From Bacillota bacterium (GTDB lineage Bacteria > Bacillota_E > RBS10-35 > JAJYVN01): a stretch of DNA of 29,927 bases. Below the pieces are notes generated by a model. The model was not told the DNA's origin. It did not search any database and worked only from the letters and a program-made list of their open reading frames with translations. The stretch is from the NCBI GenBank assembly GCA_021846605.1, contig JAJZWQ010000016.1:1-29927 (forward strand), read 5' to 3'. The translations under genes were made by a program, and so were the position numbers. Below, in pieces: positions 1 to 9,549 of this stretch; positions within the stretch are counted from its first letter, which is position 1; every line of letters begins with the position of its first letter.

Positions 1-626
1 GGGACATCTCCGCCGTGGACATCGCCCACGCGGCGCAGATGGGCTGGACCATCAAGCTTCTGGCCATCTCCGATCTGCGGGACGGCCGGATCAGCATGCG
101 CGTGCATCCCACGTTCGTGCCGCACGACCACCCGCTGGCCGCGGTGAACGACACCTTCAACGCGATCTACATCCAGGGGGATGCGGTGGGCGAGGCCATG
201 TTCTACGGGCGGGGGGCGGGGGGCCTCCCGACTGCCAGCGCGGTCCTGGGGGACCTGATGGAGGCGGCGCGCTTCTTCGGGCGCGAGGGACGGGTGACCG
301 GCTGCACCTGTTTTCACCAGCGCCCGGTGGACGGCCCGGACGGCATCTGCTCCCGGTTCTACGTGCGCCTGTTGGTGGCCGACCGCGTCGGTGTTCTGGA
401 GCAGATCGCCGGTGTCTTCGGACGGGCCGGGGTCAGCATCCTGTCCGTGCAGCAGACGCCCGTCGCCGAACCCGCGTCCGCGCACCCGGCGGCGCGGGCC
501 GAACTGATCGTGGTCACGCACGGCGTGCGCGAGGACCACCTGCAGGCCGCGATCTCCGGTCTGCGCCACCTGGATGCGGTTGCGGGGGTAGGGGCCGTGC
601 TGCGGTTGGCACCGGAGGACCTTTGA
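1..626 (+). CDS. hom: Homoserine dehydrogenase, C-terminal part (5' end outside window)
   Basis: Homoserine dehydrogenase reduces aspartate semialdehyde to homoserine, the branch point to threonine and methionine. The reading frame is open from base 3 to the TGA at 624-626, giving about 207 residues of a protein that is usually about 430, so the NAD-binding N-terminal half lies upstream. The visible part has the end of the catalytic domain (VHPTFVPHDHPLAAVNDTFN, then the glycine-rich FYGRGAGGLPTASAVLGDL), followed by a C-terminal ACT domain starting near FYVRLLVADRVGVLEQIAGV. The ACT domain is the usual site of threonine feedback control in this family. The stop overlaps the start of lysC (TTGA), so the two are probably translated together. 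Identity is secure; the regulatory role is inferred from the family. Confidence 0.93.
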   Translation, partial: DISAVDIAHAAQMGWTIKLLAISDLRDGRISMRVHPTFVPHDHPLAAVNDTFNAIYIQGDAVGEAMFYGRGAGGLPTASAVLGDLMEAARFFGREGRVTGCTCFHQRPVDGPDGICSRFYVRLLVADRVGVLEQIAGVFGRAGVSILSVQQTPVAEPASAHPAARAELIVVTHGVREDHLQAAISGLRHLDAVAGVGAVLRLAPEDL

Positions 627-1864
627 GCGCAGCGTCCATCACGGTGCAGAAGTTCGGTGGGAGTTCGCTGGCGACCGTGGACCACATCCGCCGCGTGGCC
701 GAGCGCGTCCGCCGCGAGCGTGCCGCCGGTCGGAACCTGGTGGTGGTGGTCTCGGCCATGGGGGACACCACCGATGATCTCCTGGCGCTGCTGGCCCATT
801 TGGCCCCGCGCCCGCCCGCCCGCGAGGCGGATATGCTCTTGGCCAGCGGGGAGCAGATCTCCTCGGCCCTTTTGGCGGCGGCCCTGGAGACCTCCGGTTG
901 CCCGGCCGTCTCGCTCACGGGGTGGCAGGCGGGGATTTCCACCGACGGGATGCACCGCAAGGCCTCGATCACCGGGATCGACGTGGCGCGCGTGCGCCGC
1001 GAGGTGGACGCCGGACGGGTGGTCGTGGTCGCCGGCTTCCAAGGCTCGACGGCGGCCGGCGAGATCACGACCCTGGGGCGCGGGGGCTCGGACACGACGG
1101 CGGTGGCCCTGGCGGCGGCGCTCGGCGCGCGGACCTGCGAGATCTGCAGCGATGTGGACGGCGTCTATACGGCGGACCCCCGCGTGGTGCCCGGGGCGCG
1201 CCGGCTGCCCGTGGTGTCTTACGAAGAGATGATGGAGATGGCGCACCTGGGTGCCCAGGTGCTGCAGATCCGTGCCGTCGAGTGTGCGCTGGTCCACGGC
1301 GTGGTGATCGTCGCGCGCTCCACGTTCATCGACGGTCCCGGGACCCGGATCATGGGGGTGGACGCCGTGGAGGAACGTTCTCTGGCGCGCGCCGTGGCGC
1401 ATGAACGGGATGTGGCCCGCCTGGCGTTGTGCAACGTGCCGGACCGCCCGGGGGTCGCCCACCGGCTGTTTGCGGCGCTGGCGGACCGGATGATCAATGT
1501 GGACATGATCATCCAGAGCCAGTCGCGGGGCGGGCGCAACGATATCGCCTTCACCGTCACCCGCGATGAGTTGGCGGTGGCCGAGGAGACGGCGCGCGCG
1601 GCCGCCCAGGAGGTCGGGGCCGTGGATGTCCTGGCCGAGGCCGGGTACGGCAAGGTGTCGCTGGTGGGGGCGGGGATGGCCAGCCACCCCGGCGTGGCGG
1701 CGCGGATGTTCTCGGCGCTCTCGGACGCGGGTGTGAACATCGAGATGATCAGTACGTCCGAGATCAAGATCAGCTGTCTGGTGCGGGCCGAGCACCTGGA
1801 GACCGGCGTGCGCGCGGTGCACGCGGCCTTCGGGCTGGACCGCGCCCCCGCAGGCGAGGGCTGA
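623..1864 (+). CDS. lysC: Aspartate kinase (aspartokinase)
   Basis: This enzyme phosphorylates aspartate in the first step towards lysine, threonine and methionine. The 413-residue protein opens with the kinase signature KFGGSSLA at residues 10-17. It has the substrate region TTLGRGGSDTTAVALAAALG, and CSDVDGVYTADPR follows. Two C-terminal ACT domains follow (LCNVPDRPGVAHRLFAAL and VSLVGAGMASHPGVAARMFS), the usual single-function layout that binds lysine and/or threonine. The TTG start at 623 overlaps the hom stop and sits just after GGAGG at 614-618, which decides the start. As in other aspartokinases, an internal start could give a regulatory beta subunit, but I see no clear internal ribosome site. 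The pairing with hom fits one pathway operon. Confidence 0.95.
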   Translation: MSAASITVQKFGGSSLATVDHIRRVAERVRRERAAGRNLVVVVSAMGDTTDDLLALLAHLAPRPPAREADMLLASGEQISSALLAAALETSGCPAVSLTGWQAGISTDGMHRKASITGIDVARVRREVDAGRVVVVAGFQGSTAAGEITTLGRGGSDTTAVALAAALGARTCEICSDVDGVYTADPRVVPGARRLPVVSYEEMMEMAHLGAQVLQIRAVECALVHGVVIVARSTFIDGPGTRIMGVDAVEERSLARAVAHERDVARLALCNVPDRPGVAHRLFAALADRMINVDMIIQSQSRGGRNDIAFTVTRDELAVAEETARAAAQEVGAVDVLAEAGYGKVSLVGAGMASHPGVAARMFSALSDAGVNIEMISTSEIKISCLVRAEHLETGVRAVHAAFGLDRAPAGEG

Positions 1865-1866
1865 GC

Positions 1867-2751
1867 GTGGACCCCGCGCGCCCCGCCATCGGCGTCTCCA
1901 CCGGCGTCTTCTCGCGCTTTCCCGAGCAGGCCACGCCCGAGGCGGTGGCCGACGGGATGCGCCGACTCGATGCCGACGTGTTCGAGGTGCTGCTCTTCGG
2001 CAACTGGGAGGACCAGGGGGCGGCCGCGGCCACCCTGGCCCGTTCCGGGCGCCCGGTGGCCGTGGTGCACGGCGCCAAGCGGATCGGGGGCCTTTTGGGG
2101 GCGGCCGAGGCCGCGATGCGCCGGGAGGGGCAGAACCTGGTCCGGCAGGCCCTGGAGGTCGCCGGCGTGCTCTCGGCCCCGCTCGTCAACATCCACCTCT
2201 GGGACCTCCCGGACTCCGACCGCCACCTCGAGCGCAACCTCGACGCCCTGGGGGAACTGTTGCCGAGCGTCTGGGCGAGCGGGCGACGGCTGCTGTGTGA
2301 AACGGTGCCCTGCCAGGCGGACGTGCCCTGGCGGGCGGTGCAGCGCGCCCTGGACGCTGCCGGCGCCCTTCCGGGCGCCCCGGCGCAGGGGCCGGCGCTC
2401 GGCGTGAACCTGGACCTGGAGTTCCTGGCCTGGCACGACGGGGTAGAGGAGACGCTGACCCGCTTTCTGCCCGCCTGGGGGAACCGCCTGCAGAACGTCC
2501 ACGTCAAGGACTTCGACGGGCGGCCGTTTGACTCCGAGGGGAGAAGGCGGTATGTCAACCCGGGGGACGGGCAGTTAGACTATCCGTGGATCTTCGAGCG
2601 GCTGCGCGCCGCCGCCTACACGGGTCCGCTCACCTTCGAGGGCAATGTGACGCGCATCGCCGACCGCAGTGCGGCTCTGCGGGCGACGCAGGCCTACCTG
2701 GATCGCATGCGGGCCTGGGTCGACCAGGTCTGGCCCCGCCAGGAACGCTAG
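1867..2751 (+). CDS. Sugar phosphate isomerase/epimerase-like TIM-barrel protein
   Basis: This 294-residue protein belongs to the xylose-isomerase-like TIM-barrel / AP-endonuclease family 2 superfamily. The support is a set of barrel-strand motifs typical of that fold: a conserved acidic strand (VNIHLWDLPDSD), a strand with a candidate metal ligand (LCETVPCQ), the histidine strand NVHVKDFDGR, a GDGQLDYPWIFERL segment and the final glutamate strand LTFEGN. Members usually bind a divalent metal and isomerise or epimerise a sugar or sugar acid. The substrate cannot be read from sequence. The GTG start lies only two bases after the lysC stop, so it appears to be the third gene of the hom-lysC operon, although no aspartate-pathway role is known to me. 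An endonuclease role is possible but less likely. Confidence 0.75.
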   Translation: MDPARPAIGVSTGVFSRFPEQATPEAVADGMRRLDADVFEVLLFGNWEDQGAAAATLARSGRPVAVVHGAKRIGGLLGAAEAAMRREGQNLVRQALEVAGVLSAPLVNIHLWDLPDSDRHLERNLDALGELLPSVWASGRRLLCETVPCQADVPWRAVQRALDAAGALPGAPAQGPALGVNLDLEFLAWHDGVEETLTRFLPAWGNRLQNVHVKDFDGRPFDSEGRRRYVNPGDGQLDYPWIFERLRAAAYTGPLTFEGNVTRIADRSAALRATQAYLDRMRAWVDQVWPRQER

Positions 2752-2810
2752 GAGCCCGTAACGCGATGACTTGCGCCCCAACGGCGCGAGTAACCGCGCA
2801 CGCGCCATGA

Positions 2811-2986
2811 CGGGTGGGCCGCCGGCCGTGCCGCAACCGCAGCGGCACCCGCAGGCCCTTCCACCGCGTCTCCAACTGGTCCAAGTCGATCTCGACCCCG
2901 TCCTCGGCGGGACCCTGGATCAGGACGCCGGAGTGCTCCGTGCCGGCCAGGCTCGGCAGCCCGCGCCGCGCGGACTTGAAGCGGGC
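2811..2986 (-). pseudogene. Unidentified minus-strand coding-like remnant
   Basis: Read on the minus strand, this stretch encodes a plausible protein piece containing SGVLIQGPAEDGVEIDLDQL followed by ETRWKGLRVPL. Nearly all of about 45 consecutive codons end in G or C, as in the real genes around it, while the overlapping plus-strand frames do not show this. Codon use degrades on both sides and the open frame would run into the convergent upstream gene, so it is more likely a decayed or frameshifted gene piece than a complete gene. I do not recognise the family. Confidence 0.25.
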
Positions 2987-3089
2987 ACGGCCCCGCCGAG
3001 CGGGGCCCAGGTGTGCGCCAGGATGGGGTGTGTGCCCGGCCGGGGATGAAACCGTCGATCTCGCCCGACGGCGGCGTCCACTTTGCGGG

Positions 3090-3128
3090 TTGGTCAAGAG
3101 CGGGCCAGCAAACTATGATGATATCATC
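3090..3128 (+). promoter_or_regulatory. Candidate promoter with overlapping palindrome upstream of asparaginase
   Basis: A good -10 box TATGAT at 3114-3119 lies 17-18 bases after a weak -35 (TGGTCA at 3091 or TTGGTC at 3090). A perfect 12-base palindrome GATGATATCATC at 3117-3128 overlaps the -10 box and could be an operator. The coding sequence starts about 80 bases downstream. Confidence 0.4.
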
Positions 3129-3205
3129 CGGTGCGGTGCCGGGTTTGTCAGCCCCAGGCCATTTGACCATTTACGACGCCGAACGGCGCGAGGAGGGGAT
3201 GAGAC

Positions 3206-4249
3206 GTGCCGGGCGTGGAACCCCCGGCCCTGGTCGCGGTGACGCGGGCGGGCTGGCCGGAGTCCGTCCACCGCGTGCACATCGCGGTGTGCGACGCGGC
3301 CGGGGATCTCCTGGTCGCCGCTGGCGACCCCTGGCGCGTCGCGTTTATGCGTTCGGCGGCCAAACCCCTGCAGGCCCTGCCCCTGGTGGAGAGCGGCGCG
3401 GCGGCGGCCCTGGCGCTTGCGCCGGAGCACCTGGCGATCGCCTGCGCCTCACATCGCGGGCTGCCGCTGCACACCGCCGCCGCGACGGCGCTGCTCGCGC
3501 GCGCCGGGCTGGATCCCGGGGCGCTGCGCTGCGGGGTGCACCCCCCCGAGGACCGGGAGGCGGCAGCGGCCCTGCAGGCGGCCGGGCGTGCGCCCGAGCG
3601 CCTGCACAACAACTGCTCGGGCAAGCATGCCGGGATGCTGGCCGCCGCCCGGCACCGGGGCTGGCCGCTCGAGGGGTACATGGAGGCCGACCACCCCCTC
3701 CAGCGGGAGATCGCGGCCATCGTGGCGGAGGTCTCCGGCGCCTCCCCAGCACTGGGCGTGGACGGCTGCGGCGTGCCCACCTTCGCCCTGCCGCTGGCCG
3801 CGATGGCGACCGCCTTTGCCCGCTTCGGCTGCGGACGCGGGCTTGCGGCGCCCAGGGCCGCGGCGGCGGCGCGGTTGGCGTCGGCGATGGCGGCCCACCC
3901 CGACCTGGTCGCGGGGCCCGGGCACGTGAACAGCGTGCTCCTGGCCCTGCACGGGGATGCTCTGGTGGCCAAGGGCGGCGCCGAGGGCGTCTGGTGCACC
4001 GCGCTACGCGGGGACGGCCCTGGTGTGGGGATCGCCGTCAAGGTGGGGGACGGTGCCGACCGGGCAGCCGCGGTGGCGATGCTGGCCGTCCTCGAGGCGT
4101 TGGGGCTGCCCGGCGGGGCGGACCCTCGGTTGGATGCGTACCGCCGCCCGGTCATCATGAACACACTGGGGGCGGTTGTCGGAGGGCTGGCGGTGGAACT
4201 GCCCGCGGGGTTCGGGGCGCGCGGGCAGGGGCCCGCCGTGGGCGCGTAG
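3206..4249 (+). CDS. L-asparaginase, Rhizobium-type (asparaginase II family)
   Basis: The protein should hydrolyse asparagine to aspartate and ammonia. It is 347 residues, the usual size for the Rhizobium etli-type asparaginase family (Pfam Asparaginase_II), which is unrelated to the E. coli enzymes. Family motifs are in order: FMRSAAKPLQALPLVESGA near residue 47, IACASHRGLPLH, a CGVHPP segment, the strongly conserved HNNCSGKHAGM, and DGCGVPTFALPLAAMA. The two cysteine motifs (NNCSGKH and DGCG) are intact. GTG at 3206 follows AGGAGGGG at 3191-3198, which sets the start. It heads a plus-strand run into a thioredoxin-like gene, argG and argH, so the aspartate it makes could feed argininosuccinate synthesis (inference). 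The family is clear; the in vivo substrate is assumed. Confidence 0.88.
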   Translation: MPGVEPPALVAVTRAGWPESVHRVHIAVCDAAGDLLVAAGDPWRVAFMRSAAKPLQALPLVESGAAAALALAPEHLAIACASHRGLPLHTAAATALLARAGLDPGALRCGVHPPEDREAAAALQAAGRAPERLHNNCSGKHAGMLAAARHRGWPLEGYMEADHPLQREIAAIVAEVSGASPALGVDGCGVPTFALPLAAMATAFARFGCGRGLAAPRAAAAARLASAMAAHPDLVAGPGHVNSVLLALHGDALVAKGGAEGVWCTALRGDGPGVGIAVKVGDGADRAAAVAMLAVLEALGLPGGADPRLDAYRRPVIMNTLGAVVGGLAVELPAGFGARGQGPAVGA

Positions 4250-4275
4250 AAGGCGCGGCCGCCAGAGCGACGGGG

Positions 4276-4623
4276 GTGAGCGGTCTGGCCGAGCTTGGGG
4301 AAATCACGGACGTGACGTTCGCCGACGTGGTGCTCAAGGCCGACGCGGTGGTGCTGGTCGAGTTCTGGGCGCCGTGGGCGCGCGACTGCAGCCTGGCGGA
4401 GCCACCGCTGCGCGTCGCCGCGGAGAGCCTGGGCGACGCGGTGCGCGTTGTCCGGCTGAACGTGGAGAAGAATCCCGTCGCCGCGGTGGTCTACGGGGTG
4501 CACCGCATCCCCTCGGTGCTGGTGTTCCGCGAGGGGCGGGACGTCGACCGCTGGTCCAAGGCCCTGCCCGTCCAGGACATCGTGGAACGGATCCGGGGTT
4601 CGGGCGACGGCACGCGAACATGA
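4276..4623 (+). CDS. Thioredoxin-fold protein with a single active-site cysteine
   Basis: The 115-residue protein has a thioredoxin fold: a [10 protein letters not shown] strand and helix start, [19 protein letters not shown], then the cis-proline segment [11 protein letters not shown]. The active-site motif is WARDC where ordinary thioredoxins have WCGPC, so the nucleophilic first cysteine is an alanine and only the second remains. It therefore cannot cycle as a normal dithiol thioredoxin. It could act as a monothiol, a chaperone-like or a regulatory protein, but the function is unknown. The GTG start at 4276 gives a length normal for thioredoxin; no strong ribosome site is visible. It lies 26 bases after the asparaginase gene and 19 bases before argG. 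Confidence 0.8.
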   Translation: MSGLAELGEITDVTFADVVLKADAVVLVEFWAPWARDCSLAEPPLRVAAESLGDAVRVVRLNVEKNPVAAVVYGVHRIPSVLVFREGRDVDRWSKALPVQDIVERIRGSGDGTRT

Positions 4624-4642
4624 GAGCAGGGGCGGTGGGGCA

Positions 4643-5863
4643 GTGGCCTCGGCAATCGTACTGGCCTATTCCGGCGGACTGGACACCTCGGTGGCGATCC
4701 CCTGGCTGCGGGAGCACTACGGGCAGGGGAACACCCGCATCATCGCCATGTGCGCCGATCTGGGACAGGGCGACGACATGGCCGAGGTCCGGCGCAAGGC
4801 CCTGGCCTCTGGCGCCGACGCCTGCCATGTGGTGGACGCGCGCCGCGAGTTCCTGACCGATTTCGCCTTTCCCGTGCTGCAGGCGCAGGCGGTCTATGAG
4901 GGGCGGTACCTCCTGGGCACGTCCTTCGCGCGCCCCTGCATCGCGCGCCACCTGGTGGAGGTCGCGCGCCTGGAGGGCGCCGGCGCCGTGGCCCACGGCG
5001 CGACCGGCAAGGGCAACGACCAGGTCCGCTTCGAACTCACCGTCAAGGCCCTGGCGCCGGACCTCCAGGTGATCGCCCCCTGGCGGGAGTGGGATATCCG
5101 CTCGCGCGAGGACGCGATGGAGTATGCGCGGGCCCACAACGTGCCGGTGCCGGTCACCCCGCGCAAGCCCTACAGCCGGGACGCCAACCTCTGGCACACC
5201 AGCCACGAGGGCGGGACGCTGGAGGATCCGGGGGCCGTGCGGCCCGAGGACCTGCTGCTCATGGCCAGCGAGCCGTGGGAGGCGGCGGCCGAGCCGCAGA
5301 CCATCACCCTGGGGTTCCGGGGCGGGGTCCCGATGTCCCTGAACGGGGAGGTCCTGGAGCCCGTGGCCCTGCTGGAGGCCCTCAACGCCACCGCCGGGCG
5401 GCACGGGGTCGGCGTCGTGGACCTGGTGGAGAACCGGCTGGTCGGCATGAAGTCGCGCGGGGTGTATGAGACGCCGGGCGGCACGGTGCTGTATGAGGCC
5501 CACGCCCGCTTGGAGGAACTGGTTCTGGACCGCCACACGCTCCACTTCAAGCAGCAGGTGGCCCTGCGCTACGCGGAACTGGTCTATGACGGCTTCTGGT
5601 ACACGCCGCTGCGCGAGGCCCTGGACGCGTTCGTGTCCAGCACGCAGCGCGTGGTGAGCGGGGAGGTCTCCGTCCGGTTGTATCGGGGGCGCGCGGAGGC
5701 GGTGGCCGCCAAGAGCCCCTACTCGCTCTATGACCCGGCGTTGGCCACCTTCGGCGCCGACGCCAGCTACCACCACGACGACGCCCGCGGCTTCATCACC
5801 CTGTTGGGGCTGCCCCTGGTGGTGCAGGCCCGGCTCCGTCAACGGTTGGGGGAGCAGCCGTGA
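4643..5863 (+). CDS. argG: Argininosuccinate synthase
   Basis: ArgG joins citrulline and aspartate with ATP to form argininosuccinate, the penultimate step of arginine synthesis, in the cytosol. The 406-residue protein begins with the ATP-pyrophosphatase loop [11 protein letters not shown] at residues 8-18. Further signatures are [32 protein letters not shown] and the dimer/substrate region [20 protein letters not shown]. Length matches the family (about 400). The GTG start at 4643 is chosen because the protein then begins right at the first strand; the upstream site is only a G-rich GGTGGGG. The stop overlaps the argH start by four bases (GTGA), indicating coupling. Confidence 0.96.
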   Translation: MASAIVLAYSGGLDTSVAIPWLREHYGQGNTRIIAMCADLGQGDDMAEVRRKALASGADACHVVDARREFLTDFAFPVLQAQAVYEGRYLLGTSFARPCIARHLVEVARLEGAGAVAHGATGKGNDQVRFELTVKALAPDLQVIAPWREWDIRSREDAMEYARAHNVPVPVTPRKPYSRDANLWHTSHEGGTLEDPGAVRPEDLLLMASEPWEAAAEPQTITLGFRGGVPMSLNGEVLEPVALLEALNATAGRHGVGVVDLVENRLVGMKSRGVYETPGGTVLYEAHARLEELVLDRHTLHFKQQVALRYAELVYDGFWYTPLREALDAFVSSTQRVVSGEVSVRLYRGRAEAVAAKSPYSLYDPALATFGADASYHHDDARGFITLLGLPLVVQARLRQRLGEQP

Positions 5864-7262
5864 CGGACGGGCAGGGGGAGGCCCCCGGCGCCGGCATCCA
5901 CGGCGGACGGCTGGGGGCGGCCGGGGGGAGGAGGGCCAAGGCCTTCACGGCGTCCATCCCCTTCGACCGGCGGCTGTACCGGCACGACCTGGCCGGCAGC
6001 CGCGCCCATGCCCGCATGCTGGGCCGCGCGGGCCTGCTGAGCGGGGACGAGGTGGCCCGGATCCTGGGCGGGCTGGACGCGATCGAGCGGGAGTGCGCCG
6101 GGGGCGCCTTCGACTACCGCCTCGAGGACGAGGACATCCACCTCAACATCGAGCGGCGCCTGGTGGAACTGATCGGGCCGGTCGGGGGCAAGCTGCACAC
6201 CGCCCGCAGCCGCAACGACCAGGTCGCCCTGGATATGCACCTGTTCGTCCGGGAGGCGGCCCAGACCGCAGGCGAGGCGGCGCGGGGGCTGCAGCGGGCG
6301 CTCCTGGCGCAGGCGGAGGCCGGGGGGGAGGCCATCCTCCCCGGATACACGCACTTGCAACACGCCCAGCCTGTGCTGTGGGCCCAGCACCTTTTGGCCT
6401 ACTGCTTCATGCTGCAACGGGACCGGGAGCGGCTGGCGGCCGCCGCCGGACGCGCCGACATCTCCCCGCTGGGCGCCGCCGCCCTGGCCGGTACCCCCCA
6501 CCCGATCGATCCCGCGTCGGTGGCCGCCGACCTCGGGATGGCCGGGGTCTATGCCAACAGCATGGACGCGGTCTCCGACCGGGACTTCGTCATCGAACTG
6601 GTGTCGGCGCTGGCGCTGCTCATGGTGCACACCAGCCGCCTGGCCGAGGAACTGGTGCTGTGGTCGACGCGCGAGTTTGGCTTCGTCGAACCGGACGACG
6701 CCTACGCCACGGGCAGTTCGATCATGCCCCAAAAGAAGAATCCCGACGTGGCCGAACTGGTCCGCGGCAAGGCCGGTCGCGTCTTCGGCCAGTTGATGGC
6801 CCTGTTGGCCACGTTCAAGGGGCTGCCGCTCGCCTACCACTCGGACATGCAGGAGGACAAACCCGCCCTGTTCGACGCCCTGGACACCGCGCTGGCCAGC
6901 CTGGCGGCGCTGACGGGCATGGTGGAGACGCTGCACCCGCGGCCGCGCCGCATGGCCGAAGCCCTCGAGGGGGACTTCTCCGGCGTCACGGACATCGCGG
7001 ACGGCCTGGCCGCCCAGGGGGTCCCCTTCCGCACCGCCCACCGCGCCGTGGGGGCCTTGGTCCGCCTCTGCCTGGAGCGGGGCTGCGCACCCTCCGAGCT
7101 CGACGTGGCGACCCTGGGCGCGCTGCACCCCCTGCTCACCCCCGACCTGGTGGCGCGGGCCGCGCCGCGGGCGGTGGTCGCCGCCCGGCGCAGCCCGGGG
7201 GGCACGGCGCCCGAGCAGGTCGCCGCCCAGCTGGAACTGGTGCGCGGTCTGGTGGCCCGGTG

Positions 7263-7263
<1 letters not shown>
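5860..7263 (+). CDS. argH: Argininosuccinate lyase
   Basis: ArgH splits argininosuccinate into arginine and fumarate. The 467-residue protein belongs to the fumarase/aspartase superfamily. It has the early [12 protein letters not shown] motif, [11 protein letters not shown] carrying the catalytic histidine, and the superfamily signature [11 protein letters not shown] near residue 285 on the loop that carries the catalytic serine. About 25 extra Gly/Ala-rich residues precede the usual start of the family, so the true start could lie slightly downstream, although the four-base overlap with argG supports GTG 5860. The stop overlaps the hemL start by one base (TGATG). Confidence 0.96.
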
Positions 7264-8552
<1,289 letters not shown>

Positions 8553-8653
8553 GGGAGAGGGTGCGCCGCCGGATGCCGGCCTCCCCGCTGGCGGCCGGGT
8601 CCGTGCACGCCGCCCGGAGCTGTGGGCTAAGATTGGGTGGGGGGCGGCGTGGC

Positions 8654-9481
8654 GTGGAGGTGACTGCGCTCATCGGGCCGGCCGGCACCGGCAAGAGCCA
8701 CCGTGCCTCCTTTGTGGCGCGCGCCCACGGCCTGCGGCACATCGTGGACGATGGGCTCCTGATCCGTGAGGGACACATCCTGGCCGGCGTCTCCGCCAAG
8801 AAGGAGGAGAACGCCATGGCCGCCGTGCGGCGGGCGGTCTTCGCCGACCCCGCCCATGCCGCCGCAGTGCGCCAGGTGATCGGGGAGGAGCGTCCGGCGG
8901 GGATCCTCATCCTGGGCACCAGCCTGAACATGATCCACCGCATCGTGGACGCCCTGGACCTGCCCCGTCCAGACAAGGTCGTCCTGATCACGGACATCGC
9001 ATCGGAGGAAGAAATCCGCCGAGCGCGCAGGATCCGGCGCACCGAGGGCAAGCATGTCATTCCCGCCCCGACGCTGGAGGTCAAGCAGTCGTTCTCGGGG
9101 TACCTGGTGGACCCCCTACGCCTGCGTGCCCGGGACGCCGACCGCAGCGGCCTGATCGAGAAGTCCATGGTGCGTCCCACGTTCAGCGCCCTGGGCAAGT
9201 TCTACATTGCCGACACGGTCGTGTGCTCCATCGCCGAGCACGCCTGCCTGGAGGTCGAGGGCGTGGTGGCGGCGACCCGCGGGCGCGTGGAGACGGACAG
9301 CCGCGGCGTGCGCATGGGGGTGGAGTTGGCCGTGCGCCTGGGGTCCTGCCTGCCCCAGGTGCTGCGCGCGGCCCAACTCCACGCCAAAGCGCGCGTGGAG
9401 GAATTCACCGCCCTCAACGTTCTGGCCATGGACCTGGTCTTGCGCCGGGTCGTGGCCGACGGCCCCCCGGGTTCCGCCTGA
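8654..9481 (+). CDS. P-loop NTPase with Asp23/Gls24-like C-terminal region
   Basis: The 275-residue protein begins with a strand and Walker A loop, ALIGPAGTGKSH, so it should bind a nucleotide. A kinase-like HIVDDGLLIREG follows. The central part has ILILGTSLNMIHRIVDAL and a basic RRARRIRRTEGKH segment. The last 80-90 residues, from FYIADTVVCSIAEHACLEVE to RVEEFTALNVLAMDLVLRRV, resemble the Asp23/Gls24 (alkaline-shock, YloU-like) domain, which elsewhere is a small stand-alone protein linked to envelope stress. I do not know a characterised protein with this combination. GTG 8654 is chosen (GTG 8660 and TTG 8633 are in-frame alternatives) because the P-loop follows directly and GGGGGG lies nine bases upstream. 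It follows hemL by 101 bases and ends at a convergent terminator. Confidence 0.7.
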   Translation: MEVTALIGPAGTGKSHRASFVARAHGLRHIVDDGLLIREGHILAGVSAKKEENAMAAVRRAVFADPAHAAAVRQVIGEERPAGILILGTSLNMIHRIVDALDLPRPDKVVLITDIASEEEIRRARRIRRTEGKHVIPAPTLEVKQSFSGYLVDPLRLRARDADRSGLIEKSMVRPTFSALGKFYIADTVVCSIAEHACLEVEGVVAATRGRVETDSRGVRMGVELAVRLGSCLPQVLRAAQLHAKARVEEFTALNVLAMDLVLRRVVADGPPGSA

Positions 9482-9511
9482 CCCCGGAGTGGTTCCCCGA
9501 CCGCGCTGACG

Positions 9512-9549
9512 GCGGGGGCGCGCCCCGGAGGGTTCCGCCCCGCCCCCGC
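9512..9549. terminator. GC-rich hairpin between convergent genes
   Basis: A perfect nine-base inverted repeat (GCGGGGGCG at 9512-9520, CGCCCCCGC at 9541-9549) with a 20-base loop fills the gap between the P-loop gene and the convergent Mur-ligase-like gene. There is no T-run, so it is a candidate bidirectional terminator by position and stability only. Confidence 0.45.

Larger units (their letters stand above)
2752..3205. other. Intergenic region of 454 bases with a coding-like remnant and a promoter
   Basis: No intact gene is convincing here. The middle holds a minus-strand stretch with coding-like codon use (listed separately). The right end is more AT-rich and carries a candidate promoter and palindrome in front of the asparaginase gene (listed separately). 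Otherwise I see no RNA gene or repeat. Confidence 0.5.

Noticed and set aside
3013..4275. Extension of the thioredoxin-like frame upstream through the asparaginase gene
   Set aside because: The upstream part is low-complexity Gly/Arg/Ala sequence in the wrong frame of a recognised enzyme; only the last 115 residues have a fold.
5730..7262. Extension of the hemL frame upstream into argH
   Set aside because: The hemL family starts at ATG 7263; the upstream frame is a shadow of argH.
8628..8633. TAAGAT as a -10 box for the P-loop gene
   Set aside because: No -35 partner or extended -10 is visible.
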